Shown: piece after piece, positions 28,400 to 39,775 of the stretch
Layout of the letters: the number at the start of each line of letters is the position of its first letter
How positions within the stretch are numbered: position 1 is the stretch's first letter
NCBI GenBank assembly: GCA_019637225.1
Contig: JAHBWC010000024.1
Span: 1 to 64,000, forward strand
DNA length: 64,000 nt
Source of the DNA: Labilithrix sp.
GTDB lineage: Bacteria > Myxococcota_A > Polyangia > Polyangiales > Polyangiaceae
Reading direction: 5' to 3'
Notes under the pieces: generated by a model
Seen by the model: the letters and a program-made list of their open reading frames with translations, nothing else
Told to the model about the DNA's origin: nothing
Database searches by the model: none
Program-made: the position numbers and the translations under genes

Positions 28400-29767
28400 A
28401 TGAACCTCCTCTTGCCGAGGGCGCTCCTGCGGCCGGCGACGCCGAGCGAGCGGGGCGCGCGTCACGCCGCGAAGGTCGAGAGGATCGCGCGCGCGCTGGC
28501 GCGGCGGGGCGGCGGAGACGGGCCCCTGTCGCTCAAGAAGAAGGCCGTCTCGCATCAGGTCCCCAAGCGAGGAGACAAGCGCCGTCTGGATGCGAAGCTC
28601 GACGTCAGCGATCTCGACGAGATCCTCGAGATCGACCCGGTCGCGCGGACCTGCGTCGCCGAGCCGGGCGTCACGTTCGTCGACCTCGTCACCGCGACGC
28701 TCGCGCACGGCCTCGCGCCCATCGTCGTCCCGGAGCTCGAGACGATCACGATCGGCGGCGCGGTGTCGGGCTGCTCGCTCGAGTCGATGTCGTTCCGGCA
28801 CGGCGGATTTCACGACACCTGCCTCGAGTACGAGGTCATCACGACCGACGGCGCCGTCCTCCGCTGCACGCCGGACAACGAGCACCGCCTCGTCTTCGAG
28901 ATGATGCACGGATCGTTCGGGACGCTCGGCGTCCTGTCGAAGCTCCGGTTCCGGCTCGTCCCGGCCAAGCGCTACGTCAAGGTGACGTACGACACGTACC
29001 CGACGCTCGGCGAGTACACGGCCGCCATCCGGAGGTACGCGGCGGCAGACGACGTCGACTTCATCGACGGCATCATCCACGCGCCAAACAAGCACGTGCT
29101 CTCCGTCGGCCGGTTCGTGGACGACGCGCCGTACACGCACCGCTACGACTGGGTGCGGGTCTACTGGAAGAGCACGGGGACGCGGATCGAGGACTACCTC
29201 CGGACGCGCGACTACTTCTTCCGCTACGACCGCGGCGTCACGAACGTCCAGCCGCGATCGCTCGTGGGCCGCCTGCTCTTCGGGAAGCTCCTGAGCTCGG
29301 CGAGGCTCCTTCGCCTCGCCGACGTCGCCAACCGCTTCTTGTCCGCCGACCGGCCGAACGTCACCGTCGATCTGTTCCTGCCGATCGCGAAGGTCGAAGA
29401 CTTCATGCGGTGGTATCGCGGCGCGATCGACCATTTTCCGCTCTGGTGCGTCCCGTACCGCCGCGTTCGCTACTACGACTGGATCGCGCCCCACTACTTC
29501 GACGGCGTCGACGACGAGCTCTTCCTCGACATCGCGATCTACGGTCTCGCTCAGCCGCCGGGCCGCAACTACTACAAGGAGATCGAGGACGAGCTCCCGA
29601 GGGTGAAGGGGATCAAGACGCTCATCTCCCACAACTTCTACGACGAGGAGACGTTCTGGACGATCTGGAACAAGGAGAGCTACGACGCCGCGAAGGCGAT
29701 CACCGATCCGAAGAACCTCCTCCGGGACCTCTATACGAAGACGTGCCGCGCCGCGCGCGGGCTCTGA
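28400..29767 (+). CDS. FAD-dependent oxidoreductase, DHCR24/DWF1-like
   Basis: This is a VAO/PCMH-type flavoprotein of 455 aa. The FAD-binding half (about residues 60-215) has the conserved VAEPGVTFVDLV, IVVPELETITIGGAVSG and a GSFGTLGVLSKLRFRL stretch. The wording is closest to the delta-24-sterol reductase (DHCR24/DWF1) group, including the early SHQVPKRGD segment. The C-terminal half ends with a Trp/Tyr-rich cap. In bacteria these enzymes are uncharacterised; the substrate could be a sterol-like or other hydrophobic alkene (inference). It lies 36 bp after the M28 peptidase gene and is convergent with treZ. Confidence 0.8.
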   Translation: MNLLLPRALLRPATPSERGARHAAKVERIARALARRGGGDGPLSLKKKAVSHQVPKRGDKRRLDAKLDVSDLDEILEIDPVARTCVAEPGVTFVDLVTATLAHGLAPIVVPELETITIGGAVSGCSLESMSFRHGGFHDTCLEYEVITTDGAVLRCTPDNEHRLVFEMMHGSFGTLGVLSKLRFRLVPAKRYVKVTYDTYPTLGEYTAAIRRYAAADDVDFIDGIIHAPNKHVLSVGRFVDDAPYTHRYDWVRVYWKSTGTRIEDYLRTRDYFFRYDRGVTNVQPRSLVGRLLFGKLLSSARLLRLADVANRFLSADRPNVTVDLFLPIAKVEDFMRWYRGAIDHFPLWCVPYRRVRYYDWIAPHYFDGVDDELFLDIAIYGLAQPPGRNYYKEIEDELPRVKGIKTLISHNFYDEETFWTIWNKESYDAAKAITDPKNLLRDLYTKTCRAARGL

Positions 29768-29806
29768 CGTTCGTCGAAGCGTCGCGAGAGCGGGCGCGGG
29801 CGGCGG

Positions 29807-31591
29807 TCAGCCGGGGCCGAGCGCGAGGAGGAGCGCGGCGTGGGGTGGGAGCGTGGCGTCCGCGCGCCGGCCGGTTGCGAGGAGCACGCGCGCGTCCGGC
29901 GGCCTCGTGAACGGAGCGTCGTGGGCGCCGAAGTTGACGACGAGCCGGCGCGCGTCGGCGCCGCGCCTCCGGGTGACCTCGAGGACGCCGTCGCGGGTCT
30001 CCGTGGCGGTCAGCTCGTCGTCGCGGCAGGCCTGGGACAGGACGGGATCGGTCCGTCTCAAGCGGAGCATCGCGCGGTGGAGGTCGAGCACGCGCGCGCC
30101 GTCGGCCGACTCGCGCTCCTCCCACCGGAGGCGCGAGGCCTCGAACGTCGACGCCGCCTCGGGATCCGGAATGCGCTCGCGCAGGGCCGGATCGGCGAAC
30201 GCCGAGAAGGAGGCGAACTCCTCGCGTCGGCCGCGCGACACGCTCGCGCCGAGCTCGCCCCCGTGATCGGTGAAGTAGAGGAAGGGCGTCGACGCCGCCC
30301 ACTCCTGACCCATGAAGAGCACCGGCGTCGACGGCACGAACAGGGCGAGCATCGCGGCGGCCGCGTACGCGTCGAGGTCGCACAGCGCGGACAGCCGCTG
30401 CCCGAGGGCGCGGTTTCCGACCTGATCGTGGTTCTGGATGCAGGTGACGAGGCGCTCGCGCGCGATCCCGCGGGCCGGCTTGCCGCGCGGACGACCGCGC
30501 CACGGCGCGTACGGTTGGCCCTCGTAGGTCCAGCCGCGCTCGATGTTCGCCGCGAGCGCGCGCACGGTCGGCTCGTAGGCGGCGTAGTAGCCGTCGCGCT
30601 CGCCCGTCACGAGCGCGTGCACCTGGTGGTGGAAGTCGTCCGCCCAGACGGCGTCGGCGGCGAGCCCGTCGAGGACGTCCGGCTCGTTGCGCTCGTCCTC
30701 GAAGAAGACGGTGCGCCCGAGCGCGTGCGCGAGGTCGGCGATCTCCCGGAGGATGTGCCTCGGCGAAGCGTCGTGGACGGCGTGGGTCGCGTCGAGGCGG
30801 AGCGCGTCGACGCCGAAGTCGTCGAGCCAGCGCCGTGCGCTGCCGAGCACGAGCTGGCGCATCGGCTCCCACGTGAAGTCCGGCGAGTCGCCCCACGGCG
30901 TCTGCACCTTCGACGTGAAGTACTCCGGGGCGTAGCGCGCGAGGTAGTTGCCGGAGGGGCCGAGGTGGTTGAACACGGCGTCGACGATGACGGCGAGGCC
31001 GCGCGCGTGGACCCCCTCGACGAGCGCGCGAAGATCGTCGGGATCGCCGTACGGCGCGTGCGGAGCGTAGAGCGCGACGCCGTCGTAGCCCCAGCCACGC
31101 GCTCCGTCGAAGGCCGCGATCGGGAGGAGCTCGATCGCCGTGACACCGAGATCGACGAGGTGATCGAGGCGCGAGAGGGCGCCGCGGAACGTGCCTTCGG
31201 GAGAGAACGTCCCGACGTGCAGCTCGTAGACGGACCAGCGATGGAGCGCCGGCGGCTCCGGGAGGGGAGCAAGCCGCCTCGCGCTCGTGACGCGCGCGGG
31301 GCCGTGGACGCCGAGCGGGAGGAAGCGCGCGTAGGGATCGGGGGTCGGCTCGCCGTCGAGGACGAAGTCGTAGAGCGTGCCGTCGAGGACGCCGTCGATC
31401 CGCCGCGCGAACCGTCCGGCGTGCTCGGCGTCTTGCCGGTCGAGGGGCACCGTCCGGACGGGTCGCCCACGGTCGTCGCAGAGCCTCACCGCGACGGAGC
31501 TCGGCCTGGTCGCGAGGACGACGAACGTCGTCCCGTGCGCGTCGGCGTGCGCTCCTGGCGCGAGGGCGCGGGCGGAGTCGAGCTCGCTCAC
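29807..31591 (-). CDS. treZ: malto-oligosyltrehalose trehalohydrolase
   Basis: This is a GH13 enzyme that releases trehalose from the maltooligosyl-trehalose made by TreY. The N-terminal CBM48-like domain (about residues 10-100) precedes an (alpha/beta)8 barrel with WSVYELHVGTF, AVFNHLGPSGNY, the nucleophile in ALRLDATHAV, the general acid in VFFEDERNEPD and the transition-state Asp in IQNHDQVGNR. The protein is 594 aa, normal for TreZ. GTG at 31591 overlaps the stop of the upstream regulator (GTGA). TreY and TreX are not in the window. The oddity is coupling to an HTH regulator. Confidence 0.93.
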   Translation of the reverse strand: MSELDSARALAPGAHADAHGTTFVVLATRPSSVAVRLCDDRGRPVRTVPLDRQDAEHAGRFARRIDGVLDGTLYDFVLDGEPTPDPYARFLPLGVHGPARVTSARRLAPLPEPPALHRWSVYELHVGTFSPEGTFRGALSRLDHLVDLGVTAIELLPIAAFDGARGWGYDGVALYAPHAPYGDPDDLRALVEGVHARGLAVIVDAVFNHLGPSGNYLARYAPEYFTSKVQTPWGDSPDFTWEPMRQLVLGSARRWLDDFGVDALRLDATHAVHDASPRHILREIADLAHALGRTVFFEDERNEPDVLDGLAADAVWADDFHHQVHALVTGERDGYYAAYEPTVRALAANIERGWTYEGQPYAPWRGRPRGKPARGIARERLVTCIQNHDQVGNRALGQRLSALCDLDAYAAAAMLALFVPSTPVLFMGQEWAASTPFLYFTDHGGELGASVSRGRREEFASFSAFADPALRERIPDPEAASTFEASRLRWEERESADGARVLDLHRAMLRLRRTDPVLSQACRDDELTATETRDGVLEVTRRRGADARRLVVNFGAHDAPFTRPPDARVLLATGRRADATLPPHAALLLALGPG

Positions 31592-32394
31592 GTGGGCGTC
31601 GCGCGCCACGTCGACGACGGCGTGCGCGCTTGCGCGGCGGCCTCGCGCCCGTCCTTGCGCGACGCCCGCGCGATCGGCGCGTCGAGGTCGACGCCGGCCT
31701 CCGCGGCTCTCTGCAGCAACGCGGCCGCGTCGCGCGTGGACGGACGCCAGCGCTCCGCCTCGTTGGGCGTGGTCGCGGTCGTCGCGCCGATCAGGCCGAG
31801 CGCCGCGAGTTCTCTCAGCTGGGCTCGGAGCGCCGCGAGGTCGAGGTCGAGCGCGTCCGCGACGTCTGCGTCGGTGAACTCGATCGGACCCGCGAGCAGC
31901 GAGAGGACGCGCGCGATCATCCCGCCGGGCGGGAGCTCGAGGGCCACCTCGGCGCCGATCGGCGCGCCCACGCTCGCGCTCGGGTTGCGGTGAGGGACCT
32001 TGAGCCGCGTCCTCACGGCGCGCGGTCCCTCGATGCCGTCGAGGACCACGGCGGCGACGAGCTGCCACGCGGCGCGATCGATCGGTCGCCGCTCGCTCTC
32101 CCATCCGGCGATCGTCTCCGGCGTGACGCCGAGGATCTGCGCGAGCTCGCCGCGCTCGATCCCGGCGGCCTTGCGGATCCAGCGAAACGTCTCGTCCGAG
32201 ACCGGCCCGCGCCGCGCGAGCTCTCCAGCGACCGCCCGCTCGAACGCGATCATGAGCGACGCGGGGACGTAGACGTCGCCGCAGCCGGCGCAGCTCTCGA
32301 CGTCCACGGTCGCAGTGAAGGTCGTCCCCGCGACCGTTCGGCGAAACGAGTGCTTCGCCGGTGTCCTGTTCGACTCACCGCACCTGCATGTCAT
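31588..32394 (-). CDS. MqsA/YgiT-like zinc-finger HTH regulator
   Basis: The first 45 residues carry two CxxC-like pairs (CRCGE and CAGCG followed by DVYVP), as in the YgiT/MqsA zinc finger. Next comes an Xre-type HTH (about residues 68-115) with IERGELAQILGVTPETIAGW. The C-terminal 130 residues include a winged-helix-like block (DADVADALDLDLAALRAQL) and a basic tail that is not part of MqsA. No MqsR-like toxin gene is adjacent. The stop overlaps the treZ start, so the two genes are coupled; a regulator of trehalose formation is the simplest reading (inference). ATG at 32394. Confidence 0.75.
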   Translation of the reverse strand: MTCRCGESNRTPAKHSFRRTVAGTTFTATVDVESCAGCGDVYVPASLMIAFERAVAGELARRGPVSDETFRWIRKAAGIERGELAQILGVTPETIAGWESERRPIDRAAWQLVAAVVLDGIEGPRAVRTRLKVPHRNPSASVGAPIGAEVALELPPGGMIARVLSLLAGPIEFTDADVADALDLDLAALRAQLRELAALGLIGATTATTPNEAERWRPSTRDAAALLQRAAEAGVDLDAPIARASRKDGREAAAQARTPSSTWRATPT

Positions 32395-32873
32395 GCGTGA
32401 CCTCGCGCGACCCTGTGCAGTCGGTGTGCCGCGAGGAACGCGGCCTGAATCGCGGCGACCGTGAACGGGGGTTGGCGTCCCGGAAGATGTGGCGGTCTGG
32501 TGCAGGGCCGACCGCGCGGAGCACCGCGGGGCGTCGCTCCCGCCCGGCTCATCCGCGCCGTGGCGGAGCGCGGGTCGTGCTCGGCCGCTCAGCCGTAACG
32601 AGGTCTTCTGCCGGACGGCCCTGTCGACGGTTGCGCTTGCATCCGGCGGCGGCGACTTCTAAGGCTTGGCGTGGAACGTGTTGGAATCTCATGACCTTCC
32701 GCCGATGCGGAGGAGGTGCGCTCATCGTCCGAGGAGGGTTGATCGCATTCGCGGTGCGCGCTATGGTCCGCGCCCCAGTTGGTGGCTGTCGCATTGCGGA
32801 CCCCAATCTTGCGGTTCGCTATTTTTTTGTCTTTTTGCCGAGAGCGACCCCCGAAAAACCTCGATAAATCGTG
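32395..32873. other. intergenic region upstream of the rimP operon
   Basis: 479 bp between the divergent HTH gene and rimP. Frames crossing it lack codon bias. It ends in a T-rich stretch at 32820-32836 (ATTTTTTTGTCTTTTTG) that is unusual for this GC-rich sequence and may be a promoter up-element or leader structure. No tRNA was found here, although metY often precedes this operon elsewhere. Confidence 0.5.
32739..32767 (+). promoter_or_regulatory. possible sigma-70-type promoter of the rimP-nusA-infB operon
   Basis: TTGATC at 32739 and TATGGT at 32762 are separated by 17 bp. Each matches four of six positions of the housekeeping consensus. The element lies about 107 bp upstream of rimP. It is a weak, sequence-only call. 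Confidence 0.35.
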
Positions 32874-33437
32874 ATGTACGAAGCCTCGAAGAGCACAACC
32901 GTCGTGGACCGAGAGCGGCTCAGCGCCGTGATCGATCCCGTCGTGCGTGCGCACGGGGCGGAGCTCGTCGATTTCGAGCTCAAGAACGAGAGCGGCTGGG
33001 TCCTCCGCGTGTTCGTCGAGAAGCTCGGCGCCAGCGCCGAGAAGCTCTCGACCAAAGACGCCGCCATCAACCTCGAGCTCTGCTCGAACATCGCGCGGGA
33101 CCTCTCGCCCGCGCTCGACGTCGCCGATCCGATCCCGCACCGCTACCACCTCGAGGTCAGCTCTCCGGGCGTCGAGCGCCCGCTCAAGACGGAGGCGGAC
33201 TACGTCCGCTTCGAGGGCGAGAAGGCGAAGGTCAAGGTCAAGAACGCCGTCGCGGGCCAGAAGGTCCTCGTCGGCACCCTCGGGGCCGTCAAGGACGGCG
33301 CCGTCGATCTCGTCGACGGCGGACGCAGCTACTCCGTCCCGCTCGACGACGTGCTCTCCGCGCGGCTCGTCTTCGAGTTCGGTCCGGCGAGCCGACCACC
33401 CTCCTCGGGTGGCAAGAAGAAGAAGAGGAAGTCGTGA
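32874..33437 (+). CDS. rimP: ribosome maturation factor RimP
   Basis: RimP is needed for maturation of the 30S subunit. The N-terminal domain (AVIDPVVRAHGAELVDFEL, then LCSNIARDLSPALD and the signature YHLEVSSPGVERPL) and the C-terminal SH3-like domain (KVLVGTLGAVKDGAVDLV onward) are complete. The C-terminus has a basic KKKKRKS tail. It is the first gene of the translation operon. ATG at 32874 follows an in-frame GTG at 32871. nusA follows by 59 bp. Identification is firm, as both sequence and gene order agree. Confidence 0.93.
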   Translation: MYEASKSTTVVDRERLSAVIDPVVRAHGAELVDFELKNESGWVLRVFVEKLGASAEKLSTKDAAINLELCSNIARDLSPALDVADPIPHRYHLEVSSPGVERPLKTEADYVRFEGEKAKVKVKNAVAGQKVLVGTLGAVKDGAVDLVDGGRSYSVPLDDVLSARLVFEFGPASRPPSSGGKKKKRKS

Positions 33438-33496
33438 CCCTCAGCGCAGAATCGTCGAAGAGCCCCAAGAGTGGGCCGAGCTCGAAGAGGAACAAC

Positions 33497-35143
<1,647 letters not shown>

Positions 35144-35190
35144 TCGAGCGCGGACGACACGGAGAAGACGCAGGTAGAAGGATGCAGCTG

Positions 35191-35907
35191 ATGACGACCA
35201 ACGACGAGAGCGCCAGGACCGCGCGGAAGGGGCCTTCGGGCACCTCGAGCCGCTCCGAGCGCACGTGCGCAGGGTGCGGCAAGCACGCCGCTGCGGACGA
35301 GCTCGTGCGCGTCGTTCACGACCCGAGCTCGGGCGAGGTCGCCGTCGACCTCGCGAGCTCGGGCTTCGGCCGCGGCGCTCACTTCCACCCGTCACCCGAC
35401 TGCGTCGCGAAGGCGCTCAAGGGCGGCCTCGCGCGCGTCTTCAAGTCGAAGGTCGTCGGCGACGCGAGCGCGATCGGCGAAGCGATCGTGAAGGCCGCCG
35501 ATCGCCGCATCGAGGGCCTGCTCACGGGCGCGCGTCGCGCCGGTCAGCTCGCGGTCGGCGCGGACGTCGTCGCCGAGGCCTTGAGGGAAGAGCGGGCGAA
35601 GCTGGTGGTGGTGGCGCGCGACGCCGCCGCCGCGACCCGGCTCCCCGAGATCGAGCGGGCGATCGCGTCGGGCCAGGCGGTCGCGCTCGGAGACAAGCAG
35701 CGTCTTGGGTCGCTCATGAGCGGACGGGGGGAGGTCGCGGTCATCGCCGTCCTCCACCCGGGCGTGGCGGCCGCGGTGAGTCAAACGTATCGGATGTCCG
35801 GGCCGTTCCGGAGCGCGGCGAGCGTCGTCGCGCCTCCGGGTGGGGCAGGGACGGAGTCCCAGGACGTCAGGAGTGAAGAAGCATGGTCGTCGTCGGAGGT
35901 TCGATGA
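35191..35907 (+). CDS. ylxR: YlxR-L7Ae fusion, RNA-binding
   Basis: The N-terminal YlxR (DUF448) domain shows CAGCGKH, ELVRVVHD and GRGAHFHPSPDC (about residues 25-80). It is followed by an L7Ae/L30e-like domain of about 110 residues (VGADVVAEALREERAKLVVVARDAA onward). In many genomes YlxR and an L7Ae-family protein (YlxQ) are separate genes between nusA and infB; here they are one polypeptide. ATG at 35191 has AGAAGG nine bases upstream; ATG at 35182 is also in frame. The stop overlaps the infB start (ATGA), so the products are coupled. Confidence 0.85.
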   Translation: MTTNDESARTARKGPSGTSSRSERTCAGCGKHAAADELVRVVHDPSSGEVAVDLASSGFGRGAHFHPSPDCVAKALKGGLARVFKSKVVGDASAIGEAIVKAADRRIEGLLTGARRAGQLAVGADVVAEALREERAKLVVVARDAAAATRLPEIERAIASGQAVALGDKQRLGSLMSGRGEVAVIAVLHPGVAAAVSQTYRMSGPFRSAASVVAPPGGAGTESQDVRSEEAWSSSEVR

Positions 35908-38813
35908 GCAAGGTTCGGGTCTACGAAGTCGCCAAGCAGCTCAATCTCGACCCGAAGCAGGTCGTGACGCTGTTTCAGTCGATCGGCGTGACGGACGTGC
36001 GGAACCACATGAGCTCCGTGGAAGCCGAGGCCGTCGAGAGGCTGAAGCGCAACCTCGAGAAGCAGAAGACGCACGACGTCGTCGAGGAGCGCATCCGCCG
36101 CGGCGCCGGGACGGTGCTGAAGCGCCGCGCCGTCGCCAAGGCGCCGGCCGAGTCCGCGCCGGTGTCCGTCCAGCCGATGAGCGCGGCGCAGCCGTCCGCT
36201 CCGGTGCTCGACGACGTCGCCTCGCGTCGTGACATCTCGCAGATCGCCATCGACGCTCCGCCGGCGGCCCGGTCCGCCCCGTCGACCGACGTGCTCGCGA
36301 AGGACGACAGCGCGCGCATCCTCGCCTACCGCGAGGTGCCCGAGGACCGCCGGAGCGCGAGCGAGCTCGTCCCCGCGGTGCCCGCGGCCCCGCCGTCGGC
36401 CCGCCCGAGCTCGCGCACCGACGTCTCCGTTCCGCCGGCGCCCGAGTCGCGCACGTCCGAGCCCCGCCTGGCGGATCAGGATGTGCGTCCGGTCGTCGCC
36501 GCGCCGCCCTCGCAGGTCGCCGTCGCGCCTGCGAGCGTCCAGGCGCCGCCGCCTCCGCCCTCGGCGCAAGCGCTCGCGTCGGCTCAGCCCGAGCCGGCTC
36601 CGGCGTCCGTCCAGGAGCCGCCGCCGGCCTCGGTCGCGCCGGCCGCCGTCGCGCCGCCCGTCGAGAGCGTGCGCACGCCCGTTCCCGTGGCCGAAGAAGT
36701 CGCCGCCGCGGCGCGTCCCCAGTCCGATGCGCCGCCGACGCGCGCATCGGCGGCGCCCAAGACGGGCGTCGAGTACTGGGCGGGGCGCCCCGGCGTCCCG
36801 ATGCCCACGCCGATCGGCGCGCAGCGCACCGGCATCGGTGGCGGCGCGACCGGCGCGATGCCGCGTCGTGTCCAGTTCGACCCGCGCGCAGGCGCCGGTC
36901 AGCAGCGCGGCGGCATGCGCCCTGGCCAGCAGGGACGCCCCGGCATGATGGGACGCGGCGGCCCCGGCGGTCGCTTCGGCCGGCCCATGATGAACGTGCG
37001 CAAGGGCCCCGTGAACGTCTCCACCAAGGAGATGTCCGCGCACAAGAAGGTCATCCGCATCGAGGAGAACATCACCCTCTCGGCGATGGCCGCGCAGATG
37101 AGCCTCAAGGCGACGGAGCTCCTCATGAAGCTCCTCTCCATGGGCAAGACGGGCATCCACATCAACACGACGCTCGACGCCGACGACGCGGCGATCCTCG
37201 CCAGCGAGTTTGGCTGGGAGGTCGAGAACGTCGCGACGACCGAGGAAGAGGACATCGCCGAGGCGCGTGGCGAAGAGACCACCGCCGGCGAGGTCGATCC
37301 CGACGTCCTCCCGCGTCCTCCGGTCGTCACCGTGATGGGTCACGTCGACCACGGCAAGACGAGCCTCCTCGACAAGATCCGCAAGGCCAACGTCGCGAGC
37401 GGCGAGGCCGGCGGCATCACCCAGCACATCGGCGCCTACAAGGTGCAGACCCCGTCGGGGACCATCGTGTTCCTCGACACTCCGGGCCACGAGGCCTTCA
37501 CCGCGATGCGCGCGCGCGGCGCCGGTGCGACCGACATCGTCGTCCTCGTCGTCGCGGCCGACGACGGCGTCATGCCGCAGACGAAGGAAGCGATCGCCCA
37601 CGCGAAGGCGGCGAAGGTCCCGATCATCGTCGCGGTGAACAAGATCGACAAGCCGGGCGCGGACCCCGAGCGCGTGAAGCGCGAGCTCGTCGAGCAGGGC
37701 CTCCAGCCCGAGGAGTGGGGCGGCGACACCATCTTCACGCAGGTCTCCGCGCTCACCGGTGACGGCATCCCGCAGCTGCTCGAGATGCTCGCCCTCCAGG
37801 CCGAGGTCCTCGACCTCAAGGCCAACCCGAAGAAGCCCGCCAGCGGCGTCGTGCTCGAGGCCCTCCTCGATCGCGGTCGTGGTCCCGTGGCGCGCATCCT
37901 CGTCCAGGAAGGCACGCTCAAGGTCGGCGACTTCGTCCTCGCGGGTCCGGGCTTCGGCAAGGTCCGCGCGATGACGAACGAGCACGGCAAGCAGGTCCAC
38001 GAGGCCGGCCCGGCTACCCCGGTCGAGATCCTCGGCCTCTCCGACGTCCCCGCGGCGGGTGACCCGCTGCACGCGGTCAAGGACCCGAAGAAGGCCCTCG
38101 AGATCGCCGAGAGCCGCAAGGCCAAGCAGGACAAGAGCAAGCAGGGCGCGGACAAGGGCATCTCCCTCCAGGGCCTCATGGAGCGCCTCCAGGCGGGCGA
38201 TCAGCAGGAGCTGCGCGTCATCGTGAAGGCCGACGTCCACGGCTCGAGCGAGGCGCTCAACTCGGCGTTCAACAAGCTCTCGAGCGAGAAGGTGAAGCTC
38301 AGCATCGTCCACTCGGGCGTCGGAGCCATCACCGAGGGCGACGTCAACCTCGCCATCGCGGCGAAGGCGATCCTCATCGGCTTCAACGTGCGCCCCGCCG
38401 GCAAGGCCGCGGCTCACGCCGAGGAGAACAAGATCGAGATCCGCACGTACTCGATCATCTACGACGCCGTCGACGACGTGAAGAGCGCCATGGAAGGCCT
38501 CCTCCCGACGACGAAGGTGGAGAAGCTCTCCGGCAAGGCCGAGGTCCGCAAGATCTTCAAGATCCGCGGCATCGTCGTCGCCGGCTCCTACGTCATCCAG
38601 GGCAAGGTGCGCCGCAACAACCACGCTCGCCTCATGCGTGACGGCGCGATGGTGTGGGAAGGCAAGATCGACGCGCTCAAGCACCTCAAGGAAGACGTCA
38701 AGGAGATCCCCGAGGGTATGGAGTGCGGCATCAGCCTCGACGGCTACTCCGACCTGAAGGACAAGGACATCATCGAGTCCTTCGAGATCGAAGAGATCAA
38801 GCAGAAGCTGTGA
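35904..38813 (+). CDS. infB: translation initiation factor IF-2
   Basis: IF-2 is the GTPase that places initiator tRNA on the ribosome. IF2-N ([20 protein letters not shown]) is followed by a long linker rich in Pro, Ala, Ser and Val (about residues 70-360), a second IF2-N-like segment, then the G domain with G1 GHVDHGKT (479-486), G3 DTPGHEAF and G4 NKID, and the C1/C2 domains. GGAGG 6 bases before ATG 35904 is strong. The 969-residue length is usual for this phylum because of the linker. It is the last gene of the coupled set and is followed by a hairpin. Confidence 0.96.
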   Translation: MSKVRVYEVAKQLNLDPKQVVTLFQSIGVTDVRNHMSSVEAEAVERLKRNLEKQKTHDVVEERIRRGAGTVLKRRAVAKAPAESAPVSVQPMSAAQPSAPVLDDVASRRDISQIAIDAPPAARSAPSTDVLAKDDSARILAYREVPEDRRSASELVPAVPAAPPSARPSSRTDVSVPPAPESRTSEPRLADQDVRPVVAAPPSQVAVAPASVQAPPPPPSAQALASAQPEPAPASVQEPPPASVAPAAVAPPVESVRTPVPVAEEVAAAARPQSDAPPTRASAAPKTGVEYWAGRPGVPMPTPIGAQRTGIGGGATGAMPRRVQFDPRAGAGQQRGGMRPGQQGRPGMMGRGGPGGRFGRPMMNVRKGPVNVSTKEMSAHKKVIRIEENITLSAMAAQMSLKATELLMKLLSMGKTGIHINTTLDADDAAILASEFGWEVENVATTEEEDIAEARGEETTAGEVDPDVLPRPPVVTVMGHVDHGKTSLLDKIRKANVASGEAGGITQHIGAYKVQTPSGTIVFLDTPGHEAFTAMRARGAGATDIVVLVVAADDGVMPQTKEAIAHAKAAKVPIIVAVNKIDKPGADPERVKRELVEQGLQPEEWGGDTIFTQVSALTGDGIPQLLEMLALQAEVLDLKANPKKPASGVVLEALLDRGRGPVARILVQEGTLKVGDFVLAGPGFGKVRAMTNEHGKQVHEAGPATPVEILGLSDVPAAGDPLHAVKDPKKALEIAESRKAKQDKSKQGADKGISLQGLMERLQAGDQQELRVIVKADVHGSSEALNSAFNKLSSEKVKLSIVHSGVGAITEGDVNLAIAAKAILIGFNVRPAGKAAAHAEENKIEIRTYSIIYDAVDDVKSAMEGLLPTTKVEKLSGKAEVRKIFKIRGIVVAGSYVIQGKVRRNNHARLMRDGAMVWEGKIDALKHLKEDVKEIPEGMECGISLDGYSDLKDKDIIESFEIEEIKQKL

Positions 38814-38821
38814 TCGCCTCT

Positions 38822-38863
38822 CCGGCCGGGCTCGTGACGGAATCTTGCCACGACCCCGGCCGG
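38822..38863 (+). terminator. GC-rich hairpin downstream of infB
   Basis: The arms ccggccgggctcgtg and cacga-ccccggccgg pair nearly perfectly (about 14 bp with one extra base) around a 12-base loop. The element starts 9 bp after the infB stop. No T-run follows, so termination would be of the hairpin-only or Rho-assisted kind. It separates infB from the unrelated barrel gene. Confidence 0.55.
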
Positions 38864-38879
38864 CGCGTTACTCGGGCCT

Positions 38880-39734
38880 ATGCCCATTCGCGAAGGTCAT
38901 AGGGCGGCTCGGCGCGAGCGCCGCGCTGCGCGCTTTTTCGGCGCTGCGCTCTTCGCGGTCGCGCTCGCCGGAGGGAACGCGCGCGCCCAGGAGCCCACGG
39001 GAGGCGAGCCGCCGCCTCCGTTGCCGCCGGCCGGCGCTTCGGCGGCACCCGGCGCCGTCGAGCCTCCGCCGCCGCTGCCGCCTCCGGGCGCCGCGCCCGC
39101 GCCGGCCGAGGCGGCCCCTCCGAGCCCCGCGCCGCCGCCCGTCGACGACAAGCCGACGGGGGAGCTCAAGCCGATGCACGTCGACCTGCGCGCGACGATC
39201 AACGCCGACATCCTGCTCGCGTACATCGGCCTCGGCGCGAGCGCCGACCTCGGGCTCGTCCCCGCGGGTCCCGGCACGCTCGCCGTCGGCGCCGGCTTCG
39301 AATACGACTTCTGCGGGAGCGTCTGCTGGCTCTTCAGCGCGCTCACGCCGCTCGACTTCAGCCATCGCCAGATCTGGCCGCAGGCGCGCGCGAGCTATCA
39401 CCTCGGCGTCAAGAGCGCGAAAAACCTCGACGTCTACCCCTTCGTCGGCGTCGGTCCGGTGTTCGCGCGCTCGCAGATCTCGGTCGACAACGGCGCTGCG
39501 CGCTACGTCGGTACGGACACGTCGATCGGCGTGAACTTCGGCGGCGGGATCAACTTCTTCATCGCCGGCCCGGTCTTCCTCGGCGGCGAGGCGCGCATTC
39601 GCTACGCCGCCGGCGACTACGAGTACAAGCTCGAGTCGGGTGACGGGAGTCGCACCTTCGACCGCGGCAGCGTCGACACGTGGAGCCTCACCGGCGTCGA
39701 TGTCCTCGTCGCGCTCGGCGTTCGGCTACCCTGA
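38880..39734 (+). CDS. secreted Pro-rich outer-membrane beta-barrel
   Basis: The first 37 residues form a signal peptide with a long basic head (hydrophobic core FFGAALFAVALAGG, cleavage near ARAQ). A Pro/Ala linker (about residues 40-95) follows, then some 190 residues of alternating strands (VDLRATINADILLAYIGLG, GGGINFFIAGPVFLGGEARI) ending VALGVRLP. It looks like a small outer-membrane barrel. It sits between infB and ylxP, that is, inside the usual translation gene order, which suggests a later insertion or rearrangement. ATG at 38880 lacks a clear ribosome site. Confidence 0.68.
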   Translation: MPIREGHRAARRERRAARFFGAALFAVALAGGNARAQEPTGGEPPPPLPPAGASAAPGAVEPPPPLPPPGAAPAPAEAAPPSPAPPPVDDKPTGELKPMHVDLRATINADILLAYIGLGASADLGLVPAGPGTLAVGAGFEYDFCGSVCWLFSALTPLDFSHRQIWPQARASYHLGVKSAKNLDVYPFVGVGPVFARSQISVDNGAARYVGTDTSIGVNFGGGINFFIAGPVFLGGEARIRYAAGDYEYKLESGDGSRTFDRGSVDTWSLTGVDVLVALGVRLP

Positions 39735-39775
39735 GCGGCGCGCCGGCACGCACCCCCTCGGCGCCACACGTTCGC

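Noticed and set aside
32395..32873. A tRNA gene upstream of rimP, as in several other bacteria
   Set aside because: No cloverleaf-compatible sequence or T-loop GTTCRA pattern with pairing arms could be found in the interval.
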